From NCBI GenBank assembly GCA_003202005.1, contig QJJF01000002.1:558001-622000 (forward strand): a DNA stretch of 64,000 nucleotides. Reading direction: 5' to 3'. The stretch's first letter is position 1; each line of letters begins with the position of its first letter. The notes below the pieces were generated by a model. That model worked only from the letters and a program-made list of their open reading frames with translations, ran no database searches and had not been told where the DNA came from. Source of the stretch: Williamsia faeni (GTDB lineage: Bacteria > Actinomycetota > Actinomycetes > Mycobacteriales > Mycobacteriaceae). The position numbers were made by a program, and so were the translations under genes. Shown here one piece after another: positions 1 to 8,205 of the stretch.

Positions 1-2510
1 TGCGGGAGGCCGGCTACGACATCGGACCGGAGTCGGGCGACGGATCGGTTCCCGGTCTGGCAGACAATGATTCGGACCGATTGATCCACACCTTGATCGC
101 GGCCGGCGGTCAGGACCCCGACTGGCTGACCGAAGAAGCTCTGGCAGCCAACCCGATCCGACTGTCGGCAGCTGACTACCGCGAGTGGTTCAACACCCTG
201 CCCGACGATCTCCGCGAGTCGATGATTGAACACTGGGGACCGGCGCCGGGCTCGTTGTTCGTCGATCGTTCGGGCAACCCGGACGGCGATATCGTCATCG
301 CGGCAATGCAATTCGGAAACATCGTGCTGATGGTGCAGCCACCACGCGGCTTCGGCGAGAACCCGGTCGCGATCTATCACGACCCCGATCTGCCGCCGAG
401 TCACCACTACCTGGCCTGCTATCGCTGGCTGTCGTCGCAGCAACACTTCGCGGCCGACGCCGTGGTCCATGTCGGCAAACACGGCAACCTCGAGTGGCTC
501 CCCGGTAAAACGCTTGGCATGTCGGCCTCGTGCGGCACCGACGCCGCCATCGGTGACCTGCCGATGATCTATCCGTTCCTCGTCAACGATCCCGGCGAAG
601 GAACTCAGGCCAAGCGCCGCGCACATGCCACCCTGGTCGACCATCTGATTCCGCCGATGGCACGGGCCGAAAGTTACGGTGACATCGCACGTTTGGAACA
701 GCTCCTCGATGAGCACGCCAACATCTCCGCACTCGACCCGAGCAAACTTCCCGCGATCCGGCAGCAGATCTGGACCCTGCTGCAAGCCGCCAAGATGGAC
801 CACGACCTCGGCCTCGCCGAGCGTCCCGAAGAAGATGTCTTCGATGACATGCTGTTGCACGTCGACGGCTGGCTCTGCGAGATCAAAGACGTCCAGATCC
901 GCGACGGACTGCACATTCTCGGGCAGCCACCGGCGGACGACGTCGAGGTCGACCTCGTGCTGGCGATGCTCCGCGCCCGGCAACTGTGGGGTGGCACTCA
1001 GAGTCTTCCCGGTCTCCGGGAAGCACTGGGACTGGTCGAAGACGGGACAGCCGGGCGCACGGCGACCGATAGCATCGAAGCGATCGCCCGCGAGCTGGTA
1101 CTGGGTTGTGCCAAGGGCGAGTGGGATCCGGCCGCCATCGCCGTCGTGGCCGAAGGTCATCCGGCGGACGTACGCAGGATCCTCGACTTCGCCGGCACGG
1201 AGATCATCCCGCGACTGCGCCAGACCGACCAGGAAGTCCCGCGGATCCTCCATGCGCTCAGCGGTGGATTCATCCCCGCCGGGCCGAGCGGATCACCCCT
1301 GCGTGGACTGATCAACGTGCTGCCGACCGGCCGCAACTTCTATTCGGTCGATCCCAAGGCCGTACCGTCGAAACTTGCCTGGGAAACCGGCCGGGCGATG
1401 GCGGATTCGCTTCTGGCGCGCTATCTCTCGGACCACGGCGAGTACCCCAAGTCCGTCGGATTGTCGGTGTGGGGGACCAGTGCGATGCGGACGTCCGGCG
1501 ACGACATCGCCGAGGTTCTCGCGCTGCTCGGTGTGATGCCGATCTGGGATGAGGCGTCCCGCCGGGTGACCAAGCTCGACGTGATCAGTCTTGCCGAACT
1601 GGGCCGTCCCCGTATCGATGTCACCGTGCGGATCTCCGGATTCTTCCGCGATGCCTTCCCGCATGTGGTCGCCATCCTCGACGACGCCGTCCGCATGGTC
1701 GCCGCACTCGACGAACCGGACGAGTCCAACTTCGTTGCCGCCCATGCTCGCTCGGACATCGCCGAGCACGGGGACACCGACCGCGCCACCACCCGAATCT
1801 TCGGGTCCAAGCCCGGCACATACGGTGCCGGACTGCTCCAGCTGATCGACTCCAAAGACTGGCGGACCGACGCCGATCTGGCGGAGGTCTACACGGCGTG
1901 GGGCGGATATGCGTACGGCCGCGGACGTGATGGCATCGCCGCCGTCGACGACATGCGGTCGGCGTATCGGCGAATTGCGGTTGCCGCCAAGAACACCGAC
2001 ACTCGCGAACACGACATTGCCGATTCGGACGACTATTTCCAGTATCACGGCGGTATGGTCGCCACCGTCCGTGCGCTGACCGGAAAAGATCCTGAGGCCT
2101 ACATCGGTGACAGCACCAGCCCGGACAACGTTCGGACCCGGACGTTGTCGGAGGAGACCACACGCGTCTTCCGGGCCCGGGTGGTCAATCCCAGATGGAT
2201 CGCCGCGATGCAGCGTCACGGTTACAAGGGTGCGTTCGAGATGGCGGCCACGGTCGACTACCTCTTCGGCTACGACGCCACCACCAACGTGATGGCCGAC
2301 TGGATGTACGAGCAGCTGACCGAGTCGTACGTCCTCGACGCCGCGAACCAGGAGTTCATGAACACGTCGAACCCATGGGCGCTGCACGGTATCGCCGAGC
2401 GGCTCCTGGAGGCGGCGCAGCGCGAGATGTGGTCGGCACCGCCAGCGGAAATGCTCGATGAACTGCGTCGGGTGTTTCTCGAGACCGAAGGCGATATCGA
2501 AGGCAGCTGA
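1..2510 (+). CDS. cobN: Cobaltochelatase subunit CobN, 5'-truncated by the window edge
   Basis: This is the large subunit of the ATP-dependent cobaltochelatase that inserts cobalt into hydrogenobyrinate a,c-diamide in aerobic cobalamin synthesis. The reading frame is already open at base 3 and continues upstream of the window. The TTG at 81 is only the first start-like codon and not the real start. About 835 C-terminal residues are present out of roughly 1200 in full-length CobN. The CobN/ChlH signature HVGKHGNLEWLPGK is seen near base 470, followed by the long conserved C-terminal region. It ends in TGA at 2508-2510, 100 bases before fxsA. The family assignment is secure; a magnesium chelatase H subunit is unlikely in this lineage. 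Confidence 0.95.
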   Translation, partial: REAGYDIGPESGDGSVPGLADNDSDRLIHTLIAAGGQDPDWLTEEALAANPIRLSAADYREWFNTLPDDLRESMIEHWGPAPGSLFVDRSGNPDGDIVIAAMQFGNIVLMVQPPRGFGENPVAIYHDPDLPPSHHYLACYRWLSSQQHFAADAVVHVGKHGNLEWLPGKTLGMSASCGTDAAIGDLPMIYPFLVNDPGEGTQAKRRAHATLVDHLIPPMARAESYGDIARLEQLLDEHANISALDPSKLPAIRQQIWTLLQAAKMDHDLGLAERPEEDVFDDMLLHVDGWLCEIKDVQIRDGLHILGQPPADDVEVDLVLAMLRARQLWGGTQSLPGLREALGLVEDGTAGRTATDSIEAIARELVLGCAKGEWDPAAIAVVAEGHPADVRRILDFAGTEIIPRLRQTDQEVPRILHALSGGFIPAGPSGSPLRGLINVLPTGRNFYSVDPKAVPSKLAWETGRAMADSLLARYLSDHGEYPKSVGLSVWGTSAMRTSGDDIAEVLALLGVMPIWDEASRRVTKLDVISLAELGRPRIDVTVRISGFFRDAFPHVVAILDDAVRMVAALDEPDESNFVAAHARSDIAEHGDTDRATTRIFGSKPGTYGAGLLQLIDSKDWRTDADLAEVYTAWGGYAYGRGRDGIAAVDDMRSAYRRIAVAAKNTDTREHDIADSDDYFQYHGGMVATVRALTGKDPEAYIGDSTSPDNVRTRTLSEETTRVFRARVVNPRWIAAMQRHGYKGAFEMAATVDYLFGYDATTNVMADWMYEQLTESYVLDAANQEFMNTSNPWALHGIAERLLEAAQREMWSAPPAEMLDELRRVFLETEGDIEGS

Positions 2511-2609
2511 ATCGATGCGCCGACGGCGTATCGGGGCTTGGCCGGATCAGTTCGTGAGATCGGGAGAAAATCGGGCAGCCTGATCGTTGCCCCTGTGTAC
2601 GCACTGCCG

Positions 2610-3152
2610 ATGATCGGGATGGTTGATCTGATGAAGCTCGCAATATTTCTGACCTATGTGGCGATAGAAATCGCCGCCTTCGTGGGGCTGTGCTTTGCGA
2701 TCGGTTTCGCGTGGACGATTCTGCTGGGGATCGCCACGATGGTCCTCGGCTTCTGGCTGCTCCGTCGCCGGGGCGCCAAGGTCCTCTCAGATCTTCGGAC
2801 GGCCGGCCAGAACGCCGCGGCCGGTGTGCCGTCCGACCCGGCCGGATCGGCTGCGCCTGTCGCCGATACCGCGCTGCTCGCCGGCGCGACCATCGCCATG
2901 GTCGTCCCCGGTCTGGTCACCACCTTGATCGGTATCCTCTTGCTGCTCAAGCCCATTCGAATGATTCTCCGTCCACTGGTGATCGCTCTCGGGACTCGCA
3001 AGGTGGTCGTCGCGATGGAGGGGTATGCGCAGTACGGCCGCGGAATGGCCGGTGTCACGGTCGTCGACGGACAGGTCGTCGACACCACCTACGGCCCGAC
3101 CGCGAACGACCCGACCCAGCAGCAACTACCGAAACAACACCCCGAGTTCTGA
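2610..3152 (+). CDS. fxsA: FxsA family membrane protein
   Basis: This is a roughly 180-residue cytoplasmic-membrane protein of the FxsA family, named for E. coli FxsA, which relieves phage T7 exclusion by F when overproduced; its normal role is unknown. Two adjacent hydrophobic segments (about residues 10-50) carry the family pattern beginning LAIFLTYVAIEIAAF. A short basic stretch (LLRRRG) follows, and a third hydrophobic segment lies near residues 90-117. The C-terminal tail is polar and Pro/Asn-rich. The frame is open back to a TTG at 2538, but the family start fits ATG 2610, 2619 or 2631 better; I chose 2610. In M. tuberculosis, fxsA (Rv2053c) also lies near ppm1 and rbpA. Confidence 0.8.
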   Translation: MIGMVDLMKLAIFLTYVAIEIAAFVGLCFAIGFAWTILLGIATMVLGFWLLRRRGAKVLSDLRTAGQNAAAGVPSDPAGSAAPVADTALLAGATIAMVVPGLVTTLIGILLLLKPIRMILRPLVIALGTRKVVVAMEGYAQYGRGMAGVTVVDGQVVDTTYGPTANDPTQQQLPKQHPEF

Positions 3153-3218
3153 TCGGTGCACGCCGGTCGGCAACCCTGACAACAGCCCGCCAGGCTCCGG
3201 CAGGCAGACTGGACGGTC

Positions 3219-4826
3219 GTGGAGAGTCAACTGCTGATCGGCGGGCACATTTATTCGCCGGTAGCCCCGGATGCAACTGCTATCGCAATCGAAGACGGTG
3301 TTGTCGTCTGGGTCGGTTCCGACCCGGTCGGACGTGCGCTGCATCCGAAGGCCGAGGTCGTCGACCTCGAGGGCGCGATGGTGGCGCCGGCCTTCGTCGA
3401 TTCTCATGTGCATCTCACCTCGACGGGCCTCGCACTGCGCGGACTGGACCTCAGCGGCGCGGTCAGCCGTGAGGACTGCCTGGCGAGACTGCGCCGATAC
3501 GCCGCCGAACACACCGACACCGACCTGATCTGGGGACTGGGCTGGGACGAGTCGACCTGGCCCGACGGCCATCCCTCCACATCGGACATCGATGCCGTGG
3601 TGGGGCATCGGCCTGTGTATCTGGCCCGGATCGACGAACACTCCGCCGTGGCGTCGACCGCTTTGCGGGTTCGTGCGGACGGTGTGGCCGATGCATTCGG
3701 CTACGACCCTCAAGGTCCGCTCACCGCTGATGCCCATCACCGCGTGCGGGCAGCGGCGCGCGCATTGCTGAGCACCACCGGACGCAACCGCGCCCAACGG
3801 GCGGCGCTCGACGACGCGGCCGCGAACGGGATCGTCGCCGTCCACGAAAACGGTGGACCGGACATCAGCGGACTCGACGACTTCCTCGCGCTCGCAGAGA
3901 TCGCCCACGATGTCGAGATCCGCCGGTACTGGGGCGCTGCGGTGTCCGAGGTCGATGAGGCGAGGGCATTGCTCGAGACCACCCGTGCCCATGCACTGGG
4001 CGGCGACCTGTTCATCGACGGCGCCATCGGTTCCCATACCGCGCTGCTACGCGAGCCCTACGACGACGCGCACACCTGTGGCGTCGGCTATCTCGACGCA
4101 CAGACGGTTACCGCGCATCTGCGGGCGTGCACCGCAGCCGCGATCCAGTCGGGCTTCCATGTCATCGGGGACGGCGCGATGGACCTGCTGGTGCAGGCCT
4201 TCGCCGATGTCGCCGCCGAGGTCGGGGGCCCCGCACTCGCGCGGTTGGGCCACCGCATCGAACATGCCGAAATGATCACCGCGGACCAGGCCACCACGTT
4301 GGCCGCCTGCGGAGTGATCGCCAGTATGCAACCGATGTTCGACGCATTGTGGGGTGGCCCCGGCCAGCTTTACGAACAGCGTCTGGGCCTCGACCGTGGG
4401 CGCTCGCTCAACAACTTTGCTCAGCTGGCGAAAGCCGGCGTCGGGCTGTCCTTCAGCTCCGACGCACCCGTCACCTCGATGCAACCGTGGGCAGCCATTG
4501 CCGCCGCCGCCAACCACAACAACCCCACCAGTGCGATCTCTGTGCGCGCTGCATTCGCCGCGTCGACCCGCGGTGCCTGGCGCGCCGGGGGACACCGAGA
4601 CGGTGTCGCCGGGACGCTGGTTCCGGGTGCGCCCGCCGACTATGCGGTCTGGGAGGTCGAGGAGCTCGTCGTCGCAGGTTCGGCCGACCCCAAGGTCGCC
4701 CGGTGGTCCACCGATCCACGATCGCGCGTACCGGCTCTGCCGGACCTGAACCCCGGCCGCAAACTCCCGGATTGCGTGCGCACGGTCCGGGCGGGACGGA
4801 CGATCTACGATCGAGCCGCCCGGTGA
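3219..4826 (+). CDS. YtcJ-like amidohydrolase (metal-dependent)
   Basis: This 535-residue enzyme belongs to the amidohydrolase superfamily, YtcJ/exoenzyme-regulatory AepA-like branch (amidohydrolase 3). The substrate is unknown. Metal-site features are visible: the HVH motif in FVDSHVHLTS (about residues 65-75), a central His in FHVIGDGAM, another in GHRIEHAEM, and the late Asp in FSSDAPVTSMQP. The start is GTG at 3219. The last four bases overlap the GTG start of lnt (GTGA), so the two genes are probably translationally coupled. The same neighbourhood occurs in M. tuberculosis (Rv2052c-Rv2051c region), although I infer no direct role in lipoprotein synthesis. Confidence 0.85.
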   Translation: MESQLLIGGHIYSPVAPDATAIAIEDGVVVWVGSDPVGRALHPKAEVVDLEGAMVAPAFVDSHVHLTSTGLALRGLDLSGAVSREDCLARLRRYAAEHTDTDLIWGLGWDESTWPDGHPSTSDIDAVVGHRPVYLARIDEHSAVASTALRVRADGVADAFGYDPQGPLTADAHHRVRAAARALLSTTGRNRAQRAALDDAAANGIVAVHENGGPDISGLDDFLALAEIAHDVEIRRYWGAAVSEVDEARALLETTRAHALGGDLFIDGAIGSHTALLREPYDDAHTCGVGYLDAQTVTAHLRACTAAAIQSGFHVIGDGAMDLLVQAFADVAAEVGGPALARLGHRIEHAEMITADQATTLAACGVIASMQPMFDALWGGPGQLYEQRLGLDRGRSLNNFAQLAKAGVGLSFSSDAPVTSMQPWAAIAAAANHNNPTSAISVRAAFAASTRGAWRAGGHRDGVAGTLVPGAPADYAVWEVEELVVAGSADPKVARWSTDPRSRVPALPDLNPGRKLPDCVRTVRAGRTIYDRAAR

Positions 4827-6460
4827 CCTCTGACATGGTGGATTCACGCGCGTCGGCGATCTCTGCCCGCATCGGTTCTTTTGCGCGGACGCCGATGGTC
4901 GTCCGGACCGTTGCCGCCGCGATCGGCGGTGTACTGATGTGGGCGGCGTTCCCGCCCCGCAATCTCTGGTTCCTCGGTATCGCCTCGTTCGCTGTGCTCG
5001 CGTTGTCCCTGAAAGACGTCCCCCGATTTCGTGACGGCTTCCTCTACGGCTTCGCCTATGGGCTCGGGTTCTTCCTGCCGCTGCTGCCCTGGATCGGCGT
5101 GTATGTCGGCCCGTTGCCGTGGGTGGCCCTGGCGGTCGTGATGTCGCTGTACACCGGCCTGTTCGGCGTGCTGGCCGTCCGCCTGATCCGGCTACCTGCC
5201 TGGCCGCTGTGCTTTGCGCTGGCGTGGGTCACCGTCGAGTGGGCGCGCTCGTCATTTCCCTTTGGCGGATTTCCCTGGGGGCGTGCCGCATTCGGGCAAG
5301 TCGGTGGTCCGATGCTGTCGCTGGCCTCGCTTGGTGGGGCACCGCTGGTGTCCTTTGCCCTCGCATTGACCGGCGCCGGACTGGCGGCTGTGGTGACGTG
5401 GGCGGTCACCGCGCCGCGGCAGTGGACTCGGTTGATTCCGGCGCTGATCATGACTCTTGTCACGCCGATTGTCGCCGCACTCCTGTGGCCGTCGGTCGAT
5501 TCCCGCAACGATTCCGACGACCAGATCACCATCGCAGCCATCCAGGGAAACGTCCCGCGGCTGGGTCTGGACTTCAACTCCCAACGACGCGCAGTCCTCG
5601 ACAATCACGTCCGCGAAACGATCGCGCTCGCCGCCGCGGTGCGGGCCGGTGAGCAACCCAGGCCGGATCTGGTGATCTGGCCCGAGAACGCCTCCGACAT
5701 CGATCCCACCGTCAATGAAGACGCCGCCGAACAGATCACCATGGCGTCCGTGGCGATCGATGCCCCGATTCTGGTGGGAACGCTGGTCCAGAATCCCGAT
5801 GGCCGGCCCACCAACACCGTGCTGGTGTGGGATGGACGGCAGGCATCGGACGGTCTGCAGATCCAGGGTCGCTACGACAAGCAGATCATCCAGCCGTTCG
5901 GCGAATATCTGCCCTGGCGAAGCTTTTTCACGCATTTCTCGTCGTACGCCGCGTCTGCCGGCAACTTCAAACCGGGTAGCGGCCCCGGTGTTGTCGAGGT
6001 GGAAACCTACACCGGGAATTCGGTGACGGTGGGCATCTCGACCTGCTGGGAGATCGCCTTCGACCGATCGGCTCGTAAGGCCGTCCAGTCGGGTGCGGAG
6101 TTCTTGGCGGTGCCGACGAACAACGCCACTTTCGGACGCACCCAGATGACCTACCAACAGCTCGCGATGTCGCAGTTGCGCGCAGTCGAGCACGGTCGCG
6201 CGGTGGTGGTTGCGGCAACGACCGGAGTCAGCGCCATCGTCGCGCCCGACGGACACACCACCGCCCGCAGCGGATTCTTCGAACCGGCCATGTTGGTGGA
6301 GTCGATACCGCTGCACACAGACCAGACGATCGCCACCAAAGTCGGACCGTGGCCGGAACGCCTGGCCGTACTCTTGACGGTCTGCGGGTTTTTGTTCCTG
6401 GTGGTACCAGGCATTAGGTTACGGGGATGGTCAAAGGAGGAGCATGGTGACGGGGCCTGA
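4823..6460 (+). CDS. lnt: Apolipoprotein N-acyltransferase Lnt
   Basis: This 545-residue membrane enzyme N-acylates the lipid-modified cysteine of lipoproteins. An N-terminal region of about six membrane helices (to about residue 220) precedes a periplasmic nitrilase-fold domain. All three catalytic residues are visible: Glu in VIWPENASD, Lys in [16 protein letters not shown] and Cys in [13 protein letters not shown] last hydrophobic segment lies near the C-terminus. The start is GTG 4823, overlapping the amidohydrolase stop; ATG 4835 is an alternative. The open frame extends much further upstream but only as a shadow of the amidohydrolase. The gene overlaps ppm1 by 17 bases. In M. tuberculosis the same two activities are fused in one polypeptide. 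Confidence 0.93.
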   Translation: MTSDMVDSRASAISARIGSFARTPMVVRTVAAAIGGVLMWAAFPPRNLWFLGIASFAVLALSLKDVPRFRDGFLYGFAYGLGFFLPLLPWIGVYVGPLPWVALAVVMSLYTGLFGVLAVRLIRLPAWPLCFALAWVTVEWARSSFPFGGFPWGRAAFGQVGGPMLSLASLGGAPLVSFALALTGAGLAAVVTWAVTAPRQWTRLIPALIMTLVTPIVAALLWPSVDSRNDSDDQITIAAIQGNVPRLGLDFNSQRRAVLDNHVRETIALAAAVRAGEQPRPDLVIWPENASDIDPTVNEDAAEQITMASVAIDAPILVGTLVQNPDGRPTNTVLVWDGRQASDGLQIQGRYDKQIIQPFGEYLPWRSFFTHFSSYAASAGNFKPGSGPGVVEVETYTGNSVTVGISTCWEIAFDRSARKAVQSGAEFLAVPTNNATFGRTQMTYQQLAMSQLRAVEHGRAVVVAATTGVSAIVAPDGHTTARSGFFEPAMLVESIPLHTDQTIATKVGPWPERLAVLLTVCGFLFLVVPGIRLRGWSKEEHGDGA

Positions 6461-7235
6461 GGACAACTCACGGACTACCGATCCCGTCGTGGGGGCGGAC
6501 GGGGCGGGAACCCTGGTGATCATCCCGACCTTCAACGAGATCGAGAATCTGCCACTGATCGTGAAGCGGGTCCAGGCGGTCCAGCCGGCGGTGCACATTC
6601 TCGTCGTCGACGACAGCAGCCCGGACGGCACCGGTGATCTCGCCGACGAACTGGCCGCCTCCGATGGTGCAGGCCGGATCCACGTCATGCACCGCACCGT
6701 GAAGAACGGTCTCGGGGCTGCGTACATCAACGGTTTCGAATGGGGCCTGGCCCGTGATTACGCGGTCCTGGTGGAGATGGATGCAGACGGCAGTCACGCT
6801 CCCGAGGAGCTGCACCGATTGCTCGACCGGATCAACGCCGGCGCCGACCTGGTGATCGGATCTCGCTACGTCCCCGGTGGCACGGTGGTGAACTGGCCGC
6901 GACGTCGAGAGATCTTGTCCCGCGGCGGCAACATCTACTCGCGGCTCGCCCTCGGTGTGTCGATCAAGGACATCACCGGCGGCTACCGGGCCTATCGACG
7001 CCACGTGCTCGAGACACTGGATCTCGGTGCGATCGAATCGCACGGCTACTGCTTCCAGGTCGATCTCGGCTGGCGCACCATCCGCGCCGGTTTCGATGTG
7101 GCCGAGGTTCCCATCACGTTCACCGAACGTGAGCTGGGGGAATCGAAGATGAGCGGCAGCATCGTCCGCGAAGCCGCGTTCAAGGTGCCTCGCTGGGGCC
7201 TGACGCACCGCCTCGACAAGCTGCGCAAGAAGTAG
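6444..7235 (+). CDS. ppm1: Polyprenol monophosphomannose synthase Ppm1
   Basis: This 263-residue GT2-family glycosyltransferase transfers mannose from GDP-mannose to polyprenyl phosphate. The product is the donor for lipomannan, lipoarabinomannan and protein O-mannosylation. The GT-A fold signatures are [10 protein letters not shown] near residue 55 and the metal-binding DAD in [13 protein letters not shown] near residue 115. No membrane segment is present, so it presumably works at the membrane face together with Lnt. The start ATG 6444 follows an ideal AAAGGAGG ribosome site at 6433-6440 and lies inside the end of lnt. The gene corresponds to domain 2 of the mycobacterial Lnt-Ppm1 fusion. 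Confidence 0.93.
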   Translation: MVTGPEDNSRTTDPVVGADGAGTLVIIPTFNEIENLPLIVKRVQAVQPAVHILVVDDSSPDGTGDLADELAASDGAGRIHVMHRTVKNGLGAAYINGFEWGLARDYAVLVEMDADGSHAPEELHRLLDRINAGADLVIGSRYVPGGTVVNWPRRREILSRGGNIYSRLALGVSIKDITGGYRAYRRHVLETLDLGAIESHGYCFQVDLGWRTIRAGFDVAEVPITFTERELGESKMSGSIVREAAFKVPRWGLTHRLDKLRKK

Positions 7236-7238
7236 CAC

Positions 7239-7316
7239 CAACGCAAACGAGCCACATATACGAAGACGAGCCACGAATATGTGGCTCGTCTTTGTAAATG
7301 TGGCTCGTTTGCGTTG
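7239..7316. terminator. Long nested hairpin, probable bidirectional terminator
   Basis: Outer arms at 7239-7257 and 7298-7316 are perfect 19-base inverted repeats (CAACGCAAACGAGCCACAT and its complement). Inner arms at 7260-7274 and 7281-7295 pair over 15 bases with one G-T wobble around the 6-base loop GAATAT. The core CGAGCCAC therefore appears twice on each strand. The element fills the gap between convergent ppm1 and rbpA, so a two-way terminator is the obvious role. It has no classical U-tract. Confidence 0.75.
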
Positions 7317-7334
7317 AGCCGACCTGTCAGACCT

Positions 7335-7679
7335 CTAGCTGCTGGTGCCTCGACGGCGGGCCTTGAGGAGGTCGAGTCGCTCGGTCAGGAGCACCTCGAG
7401 CTCTTCTTCGCTGCGACGCTCGAGAAGCATGTCCCAGTGGGTGCGCGGCGGCTTGACCTTTTTCTCTTCGGTGACAACACCCTCGAGAATGGTGCCTTCC
7501 ATACCGTTCTTGCACGGCCACGTCGACGGGATCTCAGCCTCGTCGGAGAACGGGATGTCGAAGATCTCGCCGTTGTCGGTGCGGTACTTCACCATGCGCC
7601 GCGGCGCGAGGTCATGATCGCGATCGGTCTCGTAGCTCACCGCTCCGAGGCGGCTGCCGCGTAGGACTCGATCTGCCAT
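7335..7679 (-). CDS. rbpA: RNA polymerase-binding protein RbpA
   Basis: This is the 114-residue actinobacterial general transcription factor RbpA, which binds RNA polymerase and group 1/2 sigma factors and stabilises open complexes. The sequence begins MADRVLRGSRLGAVSYETD. The core domain includes WPCKNGMEGTILEG. The C-terminal part (THWDMLLERRSEEELEVLL) is the sigma-interaction domain and is preceded by the basic linker KKVKPPR. Length and all regions are intact. An AAGGGAT-type ribosome site precedes the ATG. Its neighbours ppm1 and lnt match the M. tuberculosis order around Rv2050. Confidence 0.96.
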   Translation of the reverse strand: MADRVLRGSRLGAVSYETDRDHDLAPRRMVKYRTDNGEIFDIPFSDEAEIPSTWPCKNGMEGTILEGVVTEEKKVKPPRTHWDMLLERRSEEELEVLLTERLDLLKARRRGTSS

Positions 7680-7825
7680 AACTACTATCCCTTCGTTGAA
7701 TTACCTTCCCATCTTACGCGTGCCGGTGCGTGTCCTGCTAAATTCCACCGCCATCGTGCGCCGCGCTCCGGGTCAGGGGTCCTGAATTCCGGTCTCCTCG
7801 ACTGTGCGGAGTAATCTCACTGACT

Positions 7826-8176
7826 ATGGAGCCCCAGGCCACAGCGTCTCGACGCGGCACCGCACGCAACAACTGCGCCTGGTGCGGACGCGAAATCGTC
7901 GAGTCCGAGGTCGGCCGTCGCCGCAAGTACTGCAAGCAATCCTGTCGTCAGCGCGCCTATGAACAACGCAACCTGGTCGCCGGATCTTCCATCCCCGCAG
8001 ACTCGGTGGTCCTCAGCGCCGGTGAGGCCGAGGATCTGATCGAACGTCTCTTCCGACTCCGGTGTGCGGCCGAGGACATCGCCACCGCCGTCGACGAGGA
8101 GGCCGACCGGTCCGAACTCGCAGAACTCGGCGCTGAACTCGTGGCGCTGGCCAAAGAAGCCGAACGCTGGCGATAG
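7826..8176 (+). CDS. Conserved hypothetical zinc-ribbon protein
   Basis: This 116-residue protein has an N-terminal putative zinc site, CAWCGREIV followed by YCKQSCRQRAYEQRN (Cys pairs near residues 17/20 and 35/39), in a basic context typical of nucleic-acid-contacting mini zinc ribbons. The C-terminal half is an acidic helical stretch rich in Ala, Glu and Leu. Short actinobacterial proteins with the CxxC...YCSxxCRQRAY pattern are common and have no assigned function. It is transcribed divergently from rbpA across a 146-base gap and converges on the ter operon. A role in transcription or RNA binding would be inference. Confidence 0.75.
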   Translation: MEPQATASRRGTARNNCAWCGREIVESEVGRRRKYCKQSCRQRAYEQRNLVAGSSIPADSVVLSAGEAEDLIERLFRLRCAAEDIATAVDEEADRSELAELGAELVALAKEAERWR

Positions 8177-8205
8177 CAATCCACCGGCGACCACCAACCG
8201 AACGG

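Noticed and set aside
1293-2387. 364-codon frame antisense to cobN
   Set aside because: Shadow of a confirmed CobN frame; no ribosome site or motif.
4127-4822. N-terminal extension of the lnt frame inside the amidohydrolase gene
   Set aside because: Residues are Arg/Gly/His-rich and unrelated to Lnt; the GTG at 4823 overlapping the upstream stop is the sensible start.
5252-6316. 354-codon frame antisense to lnt
   Set aside because: Opposite a gene with all catalytic residues; the protein is Arg/Gly/His-rich without any family motif.
7239-7316. Hairpin as inverted ends of an insertion sequence
   Set aside because: There is no transposase between or near the arms and the arms are nested with only a 6-base loop.
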